Shown piece after piece: positions 1-8,685 of a DNA stretch of 64,000 nucleotides (position 1 is its first letter; the number at the start of each line of letters is the position of its first letter). Source of the DNA: Paenibacillus sp. KS-LC4 (GTDB lineage Bacteria; Bacillota; Bacilli; Paenibacillales; Paenibacillaceae); contig NZ_CP145905.1 in assembly GCF_036894955.1 (NCBI RefSeq), positions 3,428,501 to 3,492,500 of the forward strand, in the 5' to 3' direction. Position numbers and translations under genes: made by a program. The notes under the pieces were generated by a model. The model saw only the letters and a list, made by a program, of their open reading frames with translations, was not told the DNA's origin and made no database searches.

Positions 1-613
1 ACAATTCGTATGGAGATTCTTTTTTCTGACCCTCGAGCTGCTCTGATTGCTTGATGCCTGTTAAATGAAACACTTCAAGCGCGCGTATAACGCGCCTTTG
101 GTCATTCGGATGCAGGCGCTCCGCAGACTTCGGATCAATGAGCGCGAGCCTCGCATGCAGCGCCTCGGCGCCGTGCGCAAGAGCGAAGCGCTCCTGCTCC
201 TGGCGAAAGGCCTCATCAGAACCGCTCTCCGAAAATTCAAAGCCATAGCATACGGCTTCCACATAGAGACCCGTGCCGCCAACGATGAAGGGCAGCTTCC
301 CTCTAGCAGCAATCTCTTCAATGCTGCTTCCGCAGCCCGCCTGAAAGTCTGCCACCGAATAGGGGTCATCCGGTTCGCGAATATCAATTAAATGATGCGG
401 GATGCCCTCGCGCTCCTCCAAAGGAAGCTTCGCTGTTCCGATGTCCATGCCGCGATAAACCTGCATGGAATCGCCCGAGATGATTTCCGCCTGCCAAGCT
501 TTGGCCAGCTCCAGGCTTAAATTGGTTTTGCCTACTGCCGTAGGACCAATCAACACGAGCAAAGGCTGCTTTTTGTATGGCGCGGTTACCCGCTTATTGT
601 CTTGTTCTGGCAA
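1..613 (-). CDS. miaA: tRNA dimethylallyltransferase MiaA (5' part; runs off the window)
   Basis: MiaA transfers a dimethylallyl group to N6 of A37 in tRNAs that read UNN codons. The visible 204 codons contain the P-loop GPTAVGKT near the N-terminus, then SGDSMQVYRGMDIGT, the HHLIDIREPDDPYSVADF stretch, VGGTGLYVEA and NDQRRVIRALE, all in family order, with no frameshift. The start is taken as TTG at 613 because GGAG lies 9 nt upstream and no ATG precedes the P-loop. This start overlaps the last codons of the upstream methyltransferase gene, which suggests translational coupling in a mutS-mutL-methyltransferase-miaA run. The C-terminal part is beyond the window edge, so integrity is unknown. 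Confidence 0.93.
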   Translation of the reverse strand, partial: MPEQDNKRVTAPYKKQPLLVLIGPTAVGKTNLSLELAKAWQAEIISGDSMQVYRGMDIGTAKLPLEEREGIPHHLIDIREPDDPYSVADFQAGCGSSIEEIAARGKLPFIVGGTGLYVEAVCYGFEFSESGSDEAFRQEQERFALAHGAEALHARLALIDPKSAERLHPNDQRRVIRALEVFHLTGIKQSEQLEGQKKESPYEL

Positions 614-1385
614 CCTCTATCACTCCATAAGCAATTTTTGAAGAATGTAAATGCCGCCGCTCAAAGCCGAGTCTTGCAAACTCTTCACTATGGCGATGCT
701 CCTTAAGCACGACGGTTTTGCGTGCCACTCGCAGCGCTTCGGTCACTGCCTCGGCAGACAATGCATTGTGATTGACCAATTGGCGCAGCGGCTGAATCGA
801 GCTCGACTCATGAATCGGCTGCCGGAACATCGGGTCAAAATATACGACGTCGACGCTTTGATCTGGCAGCTGCCGCAAGTAGTCCAGATGGTTCATGCTG
901 ATCATGCGAATTCTGCGCATCGCCGCATCCACATCAGCAAGCCCTGATTCATAGACGGCAAGCCCTTCACGCACCAAGGCGCATAGCACACGCTCGCTTT
1001 CAATAGCAGTAACTTGTCCAGATGTGCCTGCCGCATAAGCAAATACGAGAGAATCAGAGGCAAGACCAGCTGTACAATCTACAATTGTATCGCCTTCCTC
1101 GCAGCGGGAGAGCGTAATGAGCGGATCGGCCTCTCCCCTTCGAAGCCGCTTGACTCTCACAAAAGCCATGCTGGGGTGAAAAAATAACGGCGTATCCGTC
1201 TGTCCTTCATAATACCTGACTTCGCGATCCGTCACAACAAACAGACGAATCTCGGCCATCTCGGCGCCGATTTGCCGCAGCGTCATTCTGCCCCTCGTTT
1301 TGTAAGGAACGGACAGCTCACTTGCGATTCTTCTCGCCTTGGCTACCGTTGCCTCAGATGGACGATCAGCGGTCGTTACGATCAT
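594..1385 (-). CDS. class I SAM-dependent methyltransferase, RsmJ-like (DUF548 type)
   Basis: 263 residues. The SAM-binding motif I is VDCTAGLASDS, preceded by HPSMAFVRVKRL, and the later VVYFDPMFRQP matches the DPMFP-type motif of RsmJ (16S rRNA G1516 N2-methyltransferase) proteins. RsmJ itself is a gamma-proteobacterial enzyme, so an rRNA or other nucleic-acid substrate is inferred from the family only. The start ATG at 1385 overlaps the mutL stop in an ATGA arrangement and the 3' end overlaps the miaA start, so the three genes are probably translated from one mRNA. The N-terminal 90 residues (TTADRPSEATVAKARRIA) are a less conserved extension. Confidence 0.8.
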   Translation of the reverse strand: MIVTTADRPSEATVAKARRIASELSVPYKTRGRMTLRQIGAEMAEIRLFVVTDREVRYYEGQTDTPLFFHPSMAFVRVKRLRRGEADPLITLSRCEEGDTIVDCTAGLASDSLVFAYAAGTSGQVTAIESERVLCALVREGLAVYESGLADVDAAMRRIRMISMNHLDYLRQLPDQSVDVVYFDPMFRQPIHESSSIQPLRQLVNHNALSAEAVTEALRVARKTVVLKEHRHSEEFARLGFERRHLHSSKIAYGVIEVARTRQ

Positions 1386-3541
1386 GACATCACCCGCTTA
1401 AACATTTTTTCAAGCTGATAGGTGGACATATGCACGACGATCGGGCGTCCATGCGGGCAGGTATACGGTTGATGGCATGCCCCAAGCCTTGAAAGCAGCG
1501 CCTCGCCCTCTTCACGCGTAAGCCTATCGTTAGCTTTAATTGATGCTTTGCACGAGCACATAATAGCAGCCTTCTCACGCAGCTTGGCAATATTAATAGA
1601 TTTGCGCTCGGTCAGCAGCAAATCAGCCATCTCTTCAATAATATCCTGCTCCTCGCCATCCGGCAGCCACTGCGGATAGGCGCGCACAAGAAACGTTTGC
1701 GAGCCAAATGGCTCAAGCTCGACGCCAGCTTCGTTAAATAACGGCAGCAAGCCGCGCAGTTGCTCCGCCTCACCCGGCGTAAACTCCAGCGTAAGCGGCA
1801 CTAGCAGCTGCTGGCTTGCAGCCTCGGGCATCCCGAACTTAGCGTAATAATATTCATAATTGATCCGCTCATGCGCCGCATGCTGGTCAATTAAATACAG
1901 CCCTTCCTCGGACTGCGCCACAATATACGTCCCATGCAGCTGGCCAATCCAGTGCAGCTCGGGAAAACCGGCTTCATTCGCAGCTGAAGGCTGCTCTGGA
2001 GCAGCGCTCGCTTGGCTGTCTTGCCCAAGATTACTATCGGGCAAGGGGGCTGCATGAACAGAGGCAGCAGCTTCACTGCTTAAATCGGCCGTTGCTGCCC
2101 CTATTCCTTCCAATCCGCTGCCGGGCTCGTTTCCTGCTGCCACAGACTGCGCGCTAGCCACGCTAGCCGCGTCTTGACGAATCCATGAAGGCTCGGATGG
2201 AAGCGGAGCGTCTTCGCTTTGCGACTGCGAATGATTCGCCCCAACACGACCACCGGGCTGCCTTGCCTCAGAGGCAAGGCTCCCCCATGCGGCGCTTGCT
2301 TCACGCGTCAGGCCATTTCCAGCCTGAGCAGGCTTGTACAAACGCTCCGCTGCATCCTTCGGCACAAACTCTCTGGCTGCACCTTGTCCAAATGGAGAGT
2401 AGGGTGCCTGTGCGAGCGGCCTCTCCCTTTTGGTGTCCTTGTCTGGCACGGGAGGCGTTTTTGGCTCTGGGCGATGAAAGGACATAGCTCCCTGAACAAA
2501 TACCGGTCCGGACCTTTTTTGATTATGTATAGAATCCGGGCCTGGAATATGACGCTCCTTTCCAAGCGCAGCCTGAATAGCGGACTCAACGAGTGTCCGC
2601 AGCTCTGCCTCCTTGCTGAAGCGCACCTCCATTTTGGAAGGATGAACGTTTACATCAAGCAGGCTTGGATGCATGCCGATCTCAATAATCGCAAGCGGAA
2701 AACGATTAATCGGCAGCAGCGTATGGTAAGCCTGAAGCATAGCCTGATTAACCGCATGACTGCGAATATAACGACCATTCACAATAACGGTTATGCCATT
2801 TCGATTGGAACGTGTCAGCTCAGGCTTGGAAATATAGCCTATAAGCTCATAATCCGGGCTATCGCCTTGTATCGCCATCATCGCCTTAGCCGTGTTGGAG
2901 CCGTAAATCGCAGCAATAACCTGCAACCGGTCGCCTGTGCCGAGCGTTCGCAGCAGCGTATTGCCATTGTGCTTCAGTGTGAAAGCAATGCCGGGATGTG
3001 CAAGCGCAATACGGTAAATATAATCTGAAATATGTCCAAGCTCGGTTTGCACCGCCTTCATATATTTCAACCGGGCAGGCGTATTGTAAAACAAGTCGCG
3101 AACGGTCATATCCGTACCTTGCGGCGTTGCAGCCGGAATGCTGGCTGTTATCGTTCCGCCTTCGATGGACAGCTTATGGCCTAAGCCAGTCTGTCCGGTA
3201 GAAGACAAGCATTCCAGCCGAGAAACGGCCGCGATACTTGGCAGCGCCTCGCCGCGAAAGCCCAGGCTTGCAATGCGGAACAGGTCGCTGCTCGTGGCGA
3301 TTTTGCTCGTAGCATGGCGCTGGAATGCCGTTTCGATTTCTTCGGCAGGAATGCCCGAGCCATTGTCAGTAACACGAATAAGGTTTAAGCCGCCCTCCTC
3401 CACTGTGATGTCGATTGTGGAGCTGCCGGCATCGACAGCATTTTCGACCAGCTCCTTAATAACAGAAGCCGGCCTTTCTACCACTTCGCCTGCGGCAATC
3501 TGATTCGCGAGCTGCTCGTCCAGCACTAGAATTTTCCCCAT
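1382..3541 (-). CDS. mutL: DNA mismatch repair protein MutL
   Basis: 719 residues; acts with MutS, which lies just upstream. The N-terminal GHKL ATPase shows the conserved ENAVDAGSS, DNGSGI and GFRGEALPSIAAVS motifs. The linker of roughly residues 340-530 is Ala/Ser/Gln-rich and low in complexity. The C-terminal domain has the metal-binding endonuclease motif DQHAAHERINYE starting at residue 552, CSCKASIKAND near 662 and CPHGRP near 695, so this is the nicking type of MutL found in organisms without MutH. It begins 36 nt after the mutS stop, and its own stop overlaps the next gene by 4 nt. Confidence 0.97.
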   Translation of the reverse strand: MGKILVLDEQLANQIAAGEVVERPASVIKELVENAVDAGSSTIDITVEEGGLNLIRVTDNGSGIPAEEIETAFQRHATSKIATSSDLFRIASLGFRGEALPSIAAVSRLECLSSTGQTGLGHKLSIEGGTITASIPAATPQGTDMTVRDLFYNTPARLKYMKAVQTELGHISDYIYRIALAHPGIAFTLKHNGNTLLRTLGTGDRLQVIAAIYGSNTAKAMMAIQGDSPDYELIGYISKPELTRSNRNGITVIVNGRYIRSHAVNQAMLQAYHTLLPINRFPLAIIEIGMHPSLLDVNVHPSKMEVRFSKEAELRTLVESAIQAALGKERHIPGPDSIHNQKRSGPVFVQGAMSFHRPEPKTPPVPDKDTKRERPLAQAPYSPFGQGAAREFVPKDAAERLYKPAQAGNGLTREASAAWGSLASEARQPGGRVGANHSQSQSEDAPLPSEPSWIRQDAASVASAQSVAAGNEPGSGLEGIGAATADLSSEAAASVHAAPLPDSNLGQDSQASAAPEQPSAANEAGFPELHWIGQLHGTYIVAQSEEGLYLIDQHAAHERINYEYYYAKFGMPEAASQQLLVPLTLEFTPGEAEQLRGLLPLFNEAGVELEPFGSQTFLVRAYPQWLPDGEEQDIIEEMADLLLTERKSINIAKLREKAAIMCSCKASIKANDRLTREEGEALLSRLGACHQPYTCPHGRPIVVHMSTYQLEKMFKRVMS

Positions 3542-3577
3542 TTAAGTTCTCCTCCTTCCCACGCGGACATGCCGCTT

Positions 3578-6328
3578 CTAGTCGTTCATTTTGCGCTTCA
3601 TATCACCAATCCACTGCATCGCCTGCATTGGCGTCATATTATATAGGTCGAGCTTACGCAGCTGTTCAGCAAGCTGCTCAGATTTCGCATTTCCTTTGCG
3701 GCGACCCGAATCAGCCTGCGCAGCAGCTGGCTCATCCCAAATAGACAGTTGGATCGCCGCAGCCGTTTCACGTACGGCAGCACTTGCTGCTTGGGTAGCC
3801 GAATGATCTGTATCCGATGAATTGCCGCTATAGGCATGTTCAGGAGCATTGGATAAAGCAGGAGCCTGCTGCTCAGCCGTCAGACCTCCTGTTCCAGCAA
3901 CAGCACCTGCCCTCACCTTGCTGCTCGCATTCGTTTCAACCACTGCTTCCGAAACTTCCAACAGCTCATAGGAGCGGGAAATAATGGACTCTGGCAAGCC
4001 TGCCAGCTTCGCGCAATAAATGCCGTAGCTCGTACCGGCTGCGCCAGGTATCAGCTTACGCAAAAAGGTCACATGATCGCCACTTTCCTGTACCGCCATA
4101 CAAGCGTTGGTCAACAACGGCAAGGAATCCTCCAAATGCGACAGCTCGTGAAAATGAGTCGATACGAGCGCTTTACAGCGAATTTGATGATGGACATATT
4201 CAATAACCGCTTGGGCAATGGCCATGCCTTCGCCCGTAGAGGTGCCTCGTCCAAGCTCGTCAATAATAACAAGGCTGTTCTCCGTTGCCTTCTCGGTCAT
4301 AATTTGAATATCCTTCATCTCGACCATGAACGTGCTTTGTCCGCCAATCAGGTCATCCGCCGCGCCAATTCGCGTGAAAATTCGGTCGATCAGCGGAATT
4401 TGCGCCGATTTTGCCGGAACAAAGCAGCCGATTTGCGCCATAATGCCGATTAATGCGACTTGGCGCATGTAGGTGCTTTTGCCCGCCATATTTGGCCCCG
4501 TAATAAGCAGCATCGTATTATGCTCTTTATGAAGCTCCGTTGCATTAGCGATGAAAGCTGCCCCATTTTCCATAACGGCCTCAACAACAGGATGTCTGCC
4601 TTCTTCGATGACCATATCAAACGAATCGGTAATCGAGGGGCGAGTAAATCTGCGTTCAGCACTTACCGTCGCAAATGCCTGATACACATCTAGCTCGGCT
4701 ATGACCTCTGCAAGGAGCTGAAGGCGGTGAAGCTGCCCTGCTAAATGCTCTCGCAGCTCTAGAAACCGCTCGTATTCGAGATCGACCATTTTCTCCTCAG
4801 CTTCAAGAATAAGACGCTCCTTCTCCTTCAGCTCAGGCGTTACGAAGCGCTCAGCATTAGAAAGCGTCTGTTTTCTTTCGTAGCGGCCTTCCGGCAGCAT
4901 CGCGAGATTGGCTTTGGAAACTTCGAGATAGTAGCCAAATACTTTATTGTAGCCGATTTTGAGCGAGCGAATGCCGGTTGCCTCGCGTTCCGCACGCTCC
5001 AGCTCAGCGAGCCATTTTTTGCCATTGGTGCTAGCTTCCTTAAGCTGGTCTAAATAAGCATCGTAGCCCGCGCGAATAAGTCCGCCTTCGCGAATTGAGA
5101 CTGGCGGCTCGTCTACGACGACCGTCGCAATCATATCCGCCAAATCGGCGCAATCGTCCAATCCGTCTACGAGCTGCTCCAGTCGCTGCGAGCCCGAGTC
5201 ATTGCATAGCTGGACTAGCTGAGGAACGCGCTGAATGGACGTTTTAAGGGCATTCATGTCGCGTCCATTAGCACTGCCGAATGCCACTCTGCCGACCAAG
5301 CGCTCCAGATCATAAATATCATGCAGCTCCGCACGAATATCATCGCGCAAAATCAAATTCCGATACAAAGTATCAACGGCCTCAAGCCTTGCTTCAATTG
5401 CGGTGCGCGAAAGCAGCGGCTTGTCGATCCAGCGGCGCATCAGCCTTGCACCCATTGAGGTTTGGCTGCGGTCAAGCAGCCAAAGCAGCGAGCCTTTCTT
5501 CGAGCGGTCGCGCACGGTCTCGGTCAGCTCCAAATTTCGGCGGGTATAATGATCTAAAATCATATATTGACCCGGCTCATAGCTGCGGATTGCGCGAACA
5601 TGACCGAGTGAACGCTTTTGCGTATCATCCAAATAGCCGATCAGCAGATTCACAGCGCGCAAGCGTGCCTCATTCAGCTGTACAAGCTCCTGCCTGCCGA
5701 ACTGGTCAAGCAGCTTTTGCTCTGGTACAAGCTCGCGCTTAGTCAGCAATATCGGACGATTCCAAGCATTTGAAGCTTGAAGCTTGTCAAGCAAATCCTC
5801 ATCACCAACAATTTCAGCGGGCTGATAGACGTTAATTTCATCAATCAGCGCTTCCATCTGGAGCGGGAACGAAGTAACATACAGCTCACCCGTGGATAAA
5901 TCGCAGGAGGATATCGCTACATTTCCATTGACGAGGGCAACCGCTGAAATAAAGTTATTCGTTTTATCGGACAGCGCCTTCGACTCCATGACCGTACCCG
6001 GCGTAATGACCTGCACAATTTCACGTCGTACGACGCCCTTGGCAGCAGCGGGATCCTCGACCTGCTCGCAAATGGCAACCTTGTACCCTTTTTCAACGAG
6101 TCTTGCGATATAGTTTTGCGCAGAATGGTAGGGTACGCCGCACATTGGAATTTTTTCAGCGCCGCCCCCTTCTCTGCCGGTTAGTGTAATTTCAAGCTCT
6201 CGCGAGGCCGCAATCGCATCTTCAAAAAACATTTCATAAAAATCGCCCAGACGAAAAAAAAGAAACGCATCCTTCGCTTCTTCTTTAATCGCTAGGTATT
6301 GCATAATCATCGGGGTGTAGCTTGCCAC
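3578..6328 (-). CDS. mutS: DNA mismatch repair protein MutS
   Basis: 916 residues from a GTG start at 6328, chosen because AAAGGAGGGG sits 6-7 nt upstream and the protein then begins like other MutS proteins (VASYTPMIMQY). The mismatch-binding Phe-Tyr-Glu is at residues 30-32 (LGDFYEMFF). The Walker A motif GPNMAGKST is at 611-619, followed by DELGRGTST and STHFHEL. A low-complexity Ala-rich insert precedes the C-terminal helix-turn-helix end. An upstream in-frame extension to 6469 exists, but it reads into a palindromic element and has no family similarity, so it is not used. First gene of a mutS-mutL-methyltransferase-miaA series. Confidence 0.97.
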   Translation of the reverse strand: MASYTPMIMQYLAIKEEAKDAFLFFRLGDFYEMFFEDAIAASRELEITLTGREGGGAEKIPMCGVPYHSAQNYIARLVEKGYKVAICEQVEDPAAAKGVVRREIVQVITPGTVMESKALSDKTNNFISAVALVNGNVAISSCDLSTGELYVTSFPLQMEALIDEINVYQPAEIVGDEDLLDKLQASNAWNRPILLTKRELVPEQKLLDQFGRQELVQLNEARLRAVNLLIGYLDDTQKRSLGHVRAIRSYEPGQYMILDHYTRRNLELTETVRDRSKKGSLLWLLDRSQTSMGARLMRRWIDKPLLSRTAIEARLEAVDTLYRNLILRDDIRAELHDIYDLERLVGRVAFGSANGRDMNALKTSIQRVPQLVQLCNDSGSQRLEQLVDGLDDCADLADMIATVVVDEPPVSIREGGLIRAGYDAYLDQLKEASTNGKKWLAELERAEREATGIRSLKIGYNKVFGYYLEVSKANLAMLPEGRYERKQTLSNAERFVTPELKEKERLILEAEEKMVDLEYERFLELREHLAGQLHRLQLLAEVIAELDVYQAFATVSAERRFTRPSITDSFDMVIEEGRHPVVEAVMENGAAFIANATELHKEHNTMLLITGPNMAGKSTYMRQVALIGIMAQIGCFVPAKSAQIPLIDRIFTRIGAADDLIGGQSTFMVEMKDIQIMTEKATENSLVIIDELGRGTSTGEGMAIAQAVIEYVHHQIRCKALVSTHFHELSHLEDSLPLLTNACMAVQESGDHVTFLRKLIPGAAGTSYGIYCAKLAGLPESIISRSYELLEVSEAVVETNASSKVRAGAVAGTGGLTAEQQAPALSNAPEHAYSGNSSDTDHSATQAASAAVRETAAAIQLSIWDEPAAAQADSGRRKGNAKSEQLAEQLRKLDLYNMTPMQAMQWIGDMKRKMND

Positions 6329-6374
6329 AGTTGCCCCTCCTTTATTTTTGTAAGCGAACGCGGGTGTTCGCAAT

Positions 6375-6541
6375 CTAGGGCGTGTCTGAGAACGCTGAGG
6401 GCAGCCAATTTTGCCGAATTTTCGTTCCATGCAAGGCGCGTTTGTGAAGGCGTACCGGGGGTACGGCAAGCAAACGGAACGAAGCAGGGGGCGAAAAGGC
6501 GGTGAAAGGAGCCACTGAACGGGTTTTCAGACACGCCCTAG
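6375..6541. mobile_element. MITE-like palindromic element with 15-bp terminal inverted repeats
   Basis: The ends CTAGGGCGTGTCTGA (6375-6389) and its exact complement (6527-6541) bound a 167-bp sequence that encodes no transposase. Beyond the perfect 15 bp the arms stay partly complementary (GAGAAC against GTTTTC). The outermost CTAG at each end can be read as a 4-bp target duplication of the YTAR kind produced by IS5-family elements, leaving GGGCGTGTCTGA as the true terminus. That assignment is inference. The element lies within the predicted 5' untranslated region of mutS, about 46 nt before its start codon. Confidence 0.65.
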
Positions 6542-6609
6542 GTTTATCGTATGCTCAGAGCCGTAAATTCCGCCAAATCTCCGAAATTCTAATCAAGCAG
6601 CTTTCTACT

Positions 6610-6639
6610 ATTATATCAAGCGTTGGCTTGCCGCGCCAA
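6610..6639 (-). promoter_or_regulatory. probable sigma-A promoter for mutS
   Basis: On the minus strand TTGGCG (6639-6634) and TATAAT (6615-6610) are separated by 18 bp. Transcription would start near 6603 and read through the palindromic element before reaching mutS, giving a leader of roughly 275 nt. Confidence 0.5.
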
Positions 6640-6864
6640 CTTGTCTATTTTTCCGGGTATGCATGAAGGGGGAAAAGCTGGGGGTCTATGCCTAATAAAG
6701 GGAGAAGTAACGGGAGATAGAGCAGGAAGTAAAGCATGAAGTTACGCGGAGAAAAGCGGGAAAAAGCGAAGAAAAAAGAGGAGAATGGCCTGTTTGCTTG
6801 GCATACAAGCCATTTTGAAGGTGCAGGAACCCCCGCTGTTAATCACGTGCGGAAAAAAGGGCGA

Positions 6865-6938
6865 ATTAAAGATTAAAGATTAAAGATTAAAGATTAAAAA
6901 TTAAAGATTAAAGATTAAAGATTAAAGATTAAAGATTA
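6865..6938. repeat. 7-bp tandem repeat (ATTAAAG), ten units plus a partial one
   Basis: Ten head-to-tail copies of ATTAAAG occupy 6865-6934. The fifth is the variant ATTAAAA, and a partial ATTA follows. The array ends 4 bp before the stop codon of the amidoligase gene, so it lies in that gene's 3' untranslated region and upstream of the mutS promoter. Arrays of this kind can change copy number by slipped-strand pairing; here a change would not shift a reading frame. Confidence 0.9.
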
Positions 6939-6942
6939 CACC

Positions 6943-8409
6943 TTATGTCGTCCTTTTGTTAGACGACCGGTTAGAAGCAGGAGCTGGCATGGGGATGCGC
7001 CATTTGTGGCGGATGTCAGCCCGCTCATCCCAGATTATGCCGCGCCGCGCTGCATCGAGCAAAGGCTCGATGTCGGCTGCAAGCGCCGCATAGCTTGGCG
7101 TCGCCGCGAGTGCCGCAGCTAGCGGGTCTAAGCACCCGGCCAGCGCCGTGCGGTCGCCGGAGTAGAAGGCTTCGACATACCGCTCGTCAAGAGCCGGTAT
7201 GTCTGTGAGGGCTCTAGTCTCGCGCGCGCACAGCAGCGCGAGCGCGAGCACTGCTTTTGCCGCTGCTGGCGAGATGAGCCAGCTCGGCAGCGTGCGGTAT
7301 TCGAAGCCGCCATGCGGCTGCTGGCGGTATTCGCCAAGGGCGCCGTAACGGGGGCGTCTGCCCCGGCCGGCCGAGTCTTCAACGAGCGCGAGCGGAAACG
7401 CCGCGTAGCTGTCGAGCAGCCGCAGCAATCGGCTGGACAGCGGCGTGCCGCTGATATGGATGTGCCCGCCGAGCGGCAGCCCCGGCACGGGCATGGCTCC
7501 GGCGACCCAGCAGAGGCTAGTGTCGCTGATGCGCTCGGCGGCGCGCAGCAGCAGTCGCCGGAGGTTCGCGGCCAGCGCGGCCGGGCTTTCGGCCGGCTCG
7601 GGCCGCAGCTCGGCGACGGGATAGACGATCCGTCGCCCAATAAGCATCGCGTCGCTGCCCGCTGCCCCCTGGGCGCCATCGCCAAAAAAGCGCGAAGCCG
7701 GCACAATTCGCCCATCCGGCCGCATTAGCGCAAACTCCGGGTCGGCGCCCAGCATCAGCTTGGGCGCCGTTCCCGGCAAAGGCGCTGCGGCCGCCTCATA
7801 CCAGGCGGCCATTCGCGCCAAGCCCACTGCGCGCAGCTTCGCATCGCGCACAGCCCCCGCTGCGCGGACGGCGGCTCGCCCGCCTGCGCCAAGCACAACC
7901 TCGGCCTCGCCCATATCGAGGCCGAGTGCATACAAAGCGGCGACTGCGGCGCGGATGACCCGCCGCAGAGCCGCATCCCGCGGCCATGGCGCTGCCGCAT
8001 GGCCGCCCGGCTCCGCCCGCAGCAGCTGCTGCCCGGCTGCGGGCCTGCCCCACCGATCGAGGCGCTGCAGCTCGATCGGCTCCAAATGCGCGATAGCGAC
8101 CTTATATAATCGGTCGCTATCTCCCAGCTCCTGCCGCCGAAGCAGGCCTGCCCGGCGCAGTCTTTGCTGCTGCTCGGCGGGAGACATCGCCGCGATGCCG
8201 AGCTCGCCCTCATTCAGCAGCCAGATGCCGCTTGGCAAAGCAGGCAGCCCCTTCTTTTTCTCAAAAGCGCAGCCGCTCACGATAACCGCATCGCCAGTCT
8301 TAACCTCATTAAGCAGGCTTGCGGCCGGAGGTGATTCAGCGGCAGCAGTCTCTTTCCCTGCCCGCTCCATCCGCCCGGTACTGCTGTTCCACAGCCACAC
8401 TGCCGCCAT
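6943..8409 (-). CDS. phage-type COOH-NH2 ligase (putative amidoligase domain protein)
   Basis: 488 residues with a good start (GAAGGGAG 7 nt before ATG). The C-terminal half has the hallmarks of the glutamine-synthetase-fold amidoligases described from phage phiEco32-like proteins: LGADPEF near 220-226, AELRPEP near 266-272, GGHIHIS at 314-320 and GGFEYRTLPSWL near 367-378. Such enzymes are predicted to join a carboxylate to an amine using ATP; the substrate here is unknown. Residues 1-130 form a separate unrecognised N-terminal region. The gene is strikingly G+C-rich and Ala/Arg-rich compared with mutS and cotE. A CATA-N3-TA sequence at 8443-8451 (minus strand) resembles a sigma-K -10 box, without a clear -35. 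The position next to cotE makes a sporulation role possible, not shown. Confidence 0.75.
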   Translation of the reverse strand: MAAVWLWNSSTGRMERAGKETAAAESPPAASLLNEVKTGDAVIVSGCAFEKKKGLPALPSGIWLLNEGELGIAAMSPAEQQQRLRRAGLLRRQELGDSDRLYKVAIAHLEPIELQRLDRWGRPAAGQQLLRAEPGGHAAAPWPRDAALRRVIRAAVAALYALGLDMGEAEVVLGAGGRAAVRAAGAVRDAKLRAVGLARMAAWYEAAAAPLPGTAPKLMLGADPEFALMRPDGRIVPASRFFGDGAQGAAGSDAMLIGRRIVYPVAELRPEPAESPAALAANLRRLLLRAAERISDTSLCWVAGAMPVPGLPLGGHIHISGTPLSSRLLRLLDSYAAFPLALVEDSAGRGRRPRYGALGEYRQQPHGGFEYRTLPSWLISPAAAKAVLALALLCARETRALTDIPALDERYVEAFYSGDRTALAGCLDPLAAALAATPSYAALAADIEPLLDAARRGIIWDERADIRHKWRIPMPAPASNRSSNKRTT

Positions 8410-8527
8410 CTCATTACTCCCTTCTGCATGACCTGCTTGCCTTAACTTATGAGCTTTATTTCCTGCCTATAAGCCCCTTTTCCAATTCCAGCCCTAGGGC
8501 ATCCGCCCGAATATGTTTAATTGCAAC

Positions 8528-8550
8528 AAAAAGAGGGCTTTCGCCCTCAA
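8528..8550 (-). terminator. intrinsic terminator after cotE
   Basis: On the minus strand a 6-bp stem GAGGGC/GCCCTC with a 4-nt GAAA loop is followed by TTTTT. It lies about 135 nt past the cotE stop and separates cotE from the amidoligase gene. Confidence 0.75.
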
Positions 8551-8685
8551 GTTTGCGGACATTGCCGCATATCATACCGTACAGAAGCCGAGGCACAGTG
8601 GCGTTAAGCTGACGCGTTAAGGATTTTAGCTTCCTTGCCGGGAAGGTTCAATCCTCGCGCGCCCTATGGCCGTCAGGCTGCCAGA

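Larger units (their letters stand above)
6329..6942. other. intergenic region between the amidoligase gene and mutS
   Basis: This gap of about 610 bases holds, from low to high coordinate, the mutS ribosome binding site, a 167-bp palindromic element, a probable mutS promoter reading leftward, a purine-rich stretch of about 200 bases (6660-6860) with no recognisable gene, and a 7-bp tandem repeat next to the amidoligase stop codon. No convincing coding sequence was seen. Confidence 0.7.

Noticed and set aside
2219..3028. Long plus-strand frames opposite mutL
   Set aside because: They are antisense to a clearly functional gene and show no recognisable protein family.
6329..6469. A 47-residue N-terminal extension of MutS
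   Set aside because: It reads through the terminal part of the palindromic element, lacks family similarity, and the GTG at 6328 has a strong ribosome binding site.
7128..8213. Alternative-frame proteins inside the amidoligase gene
   Set aside because: High G+C content opens several frames; only the frame with the amidoligase motifs has a ribosome binding site and a family match.
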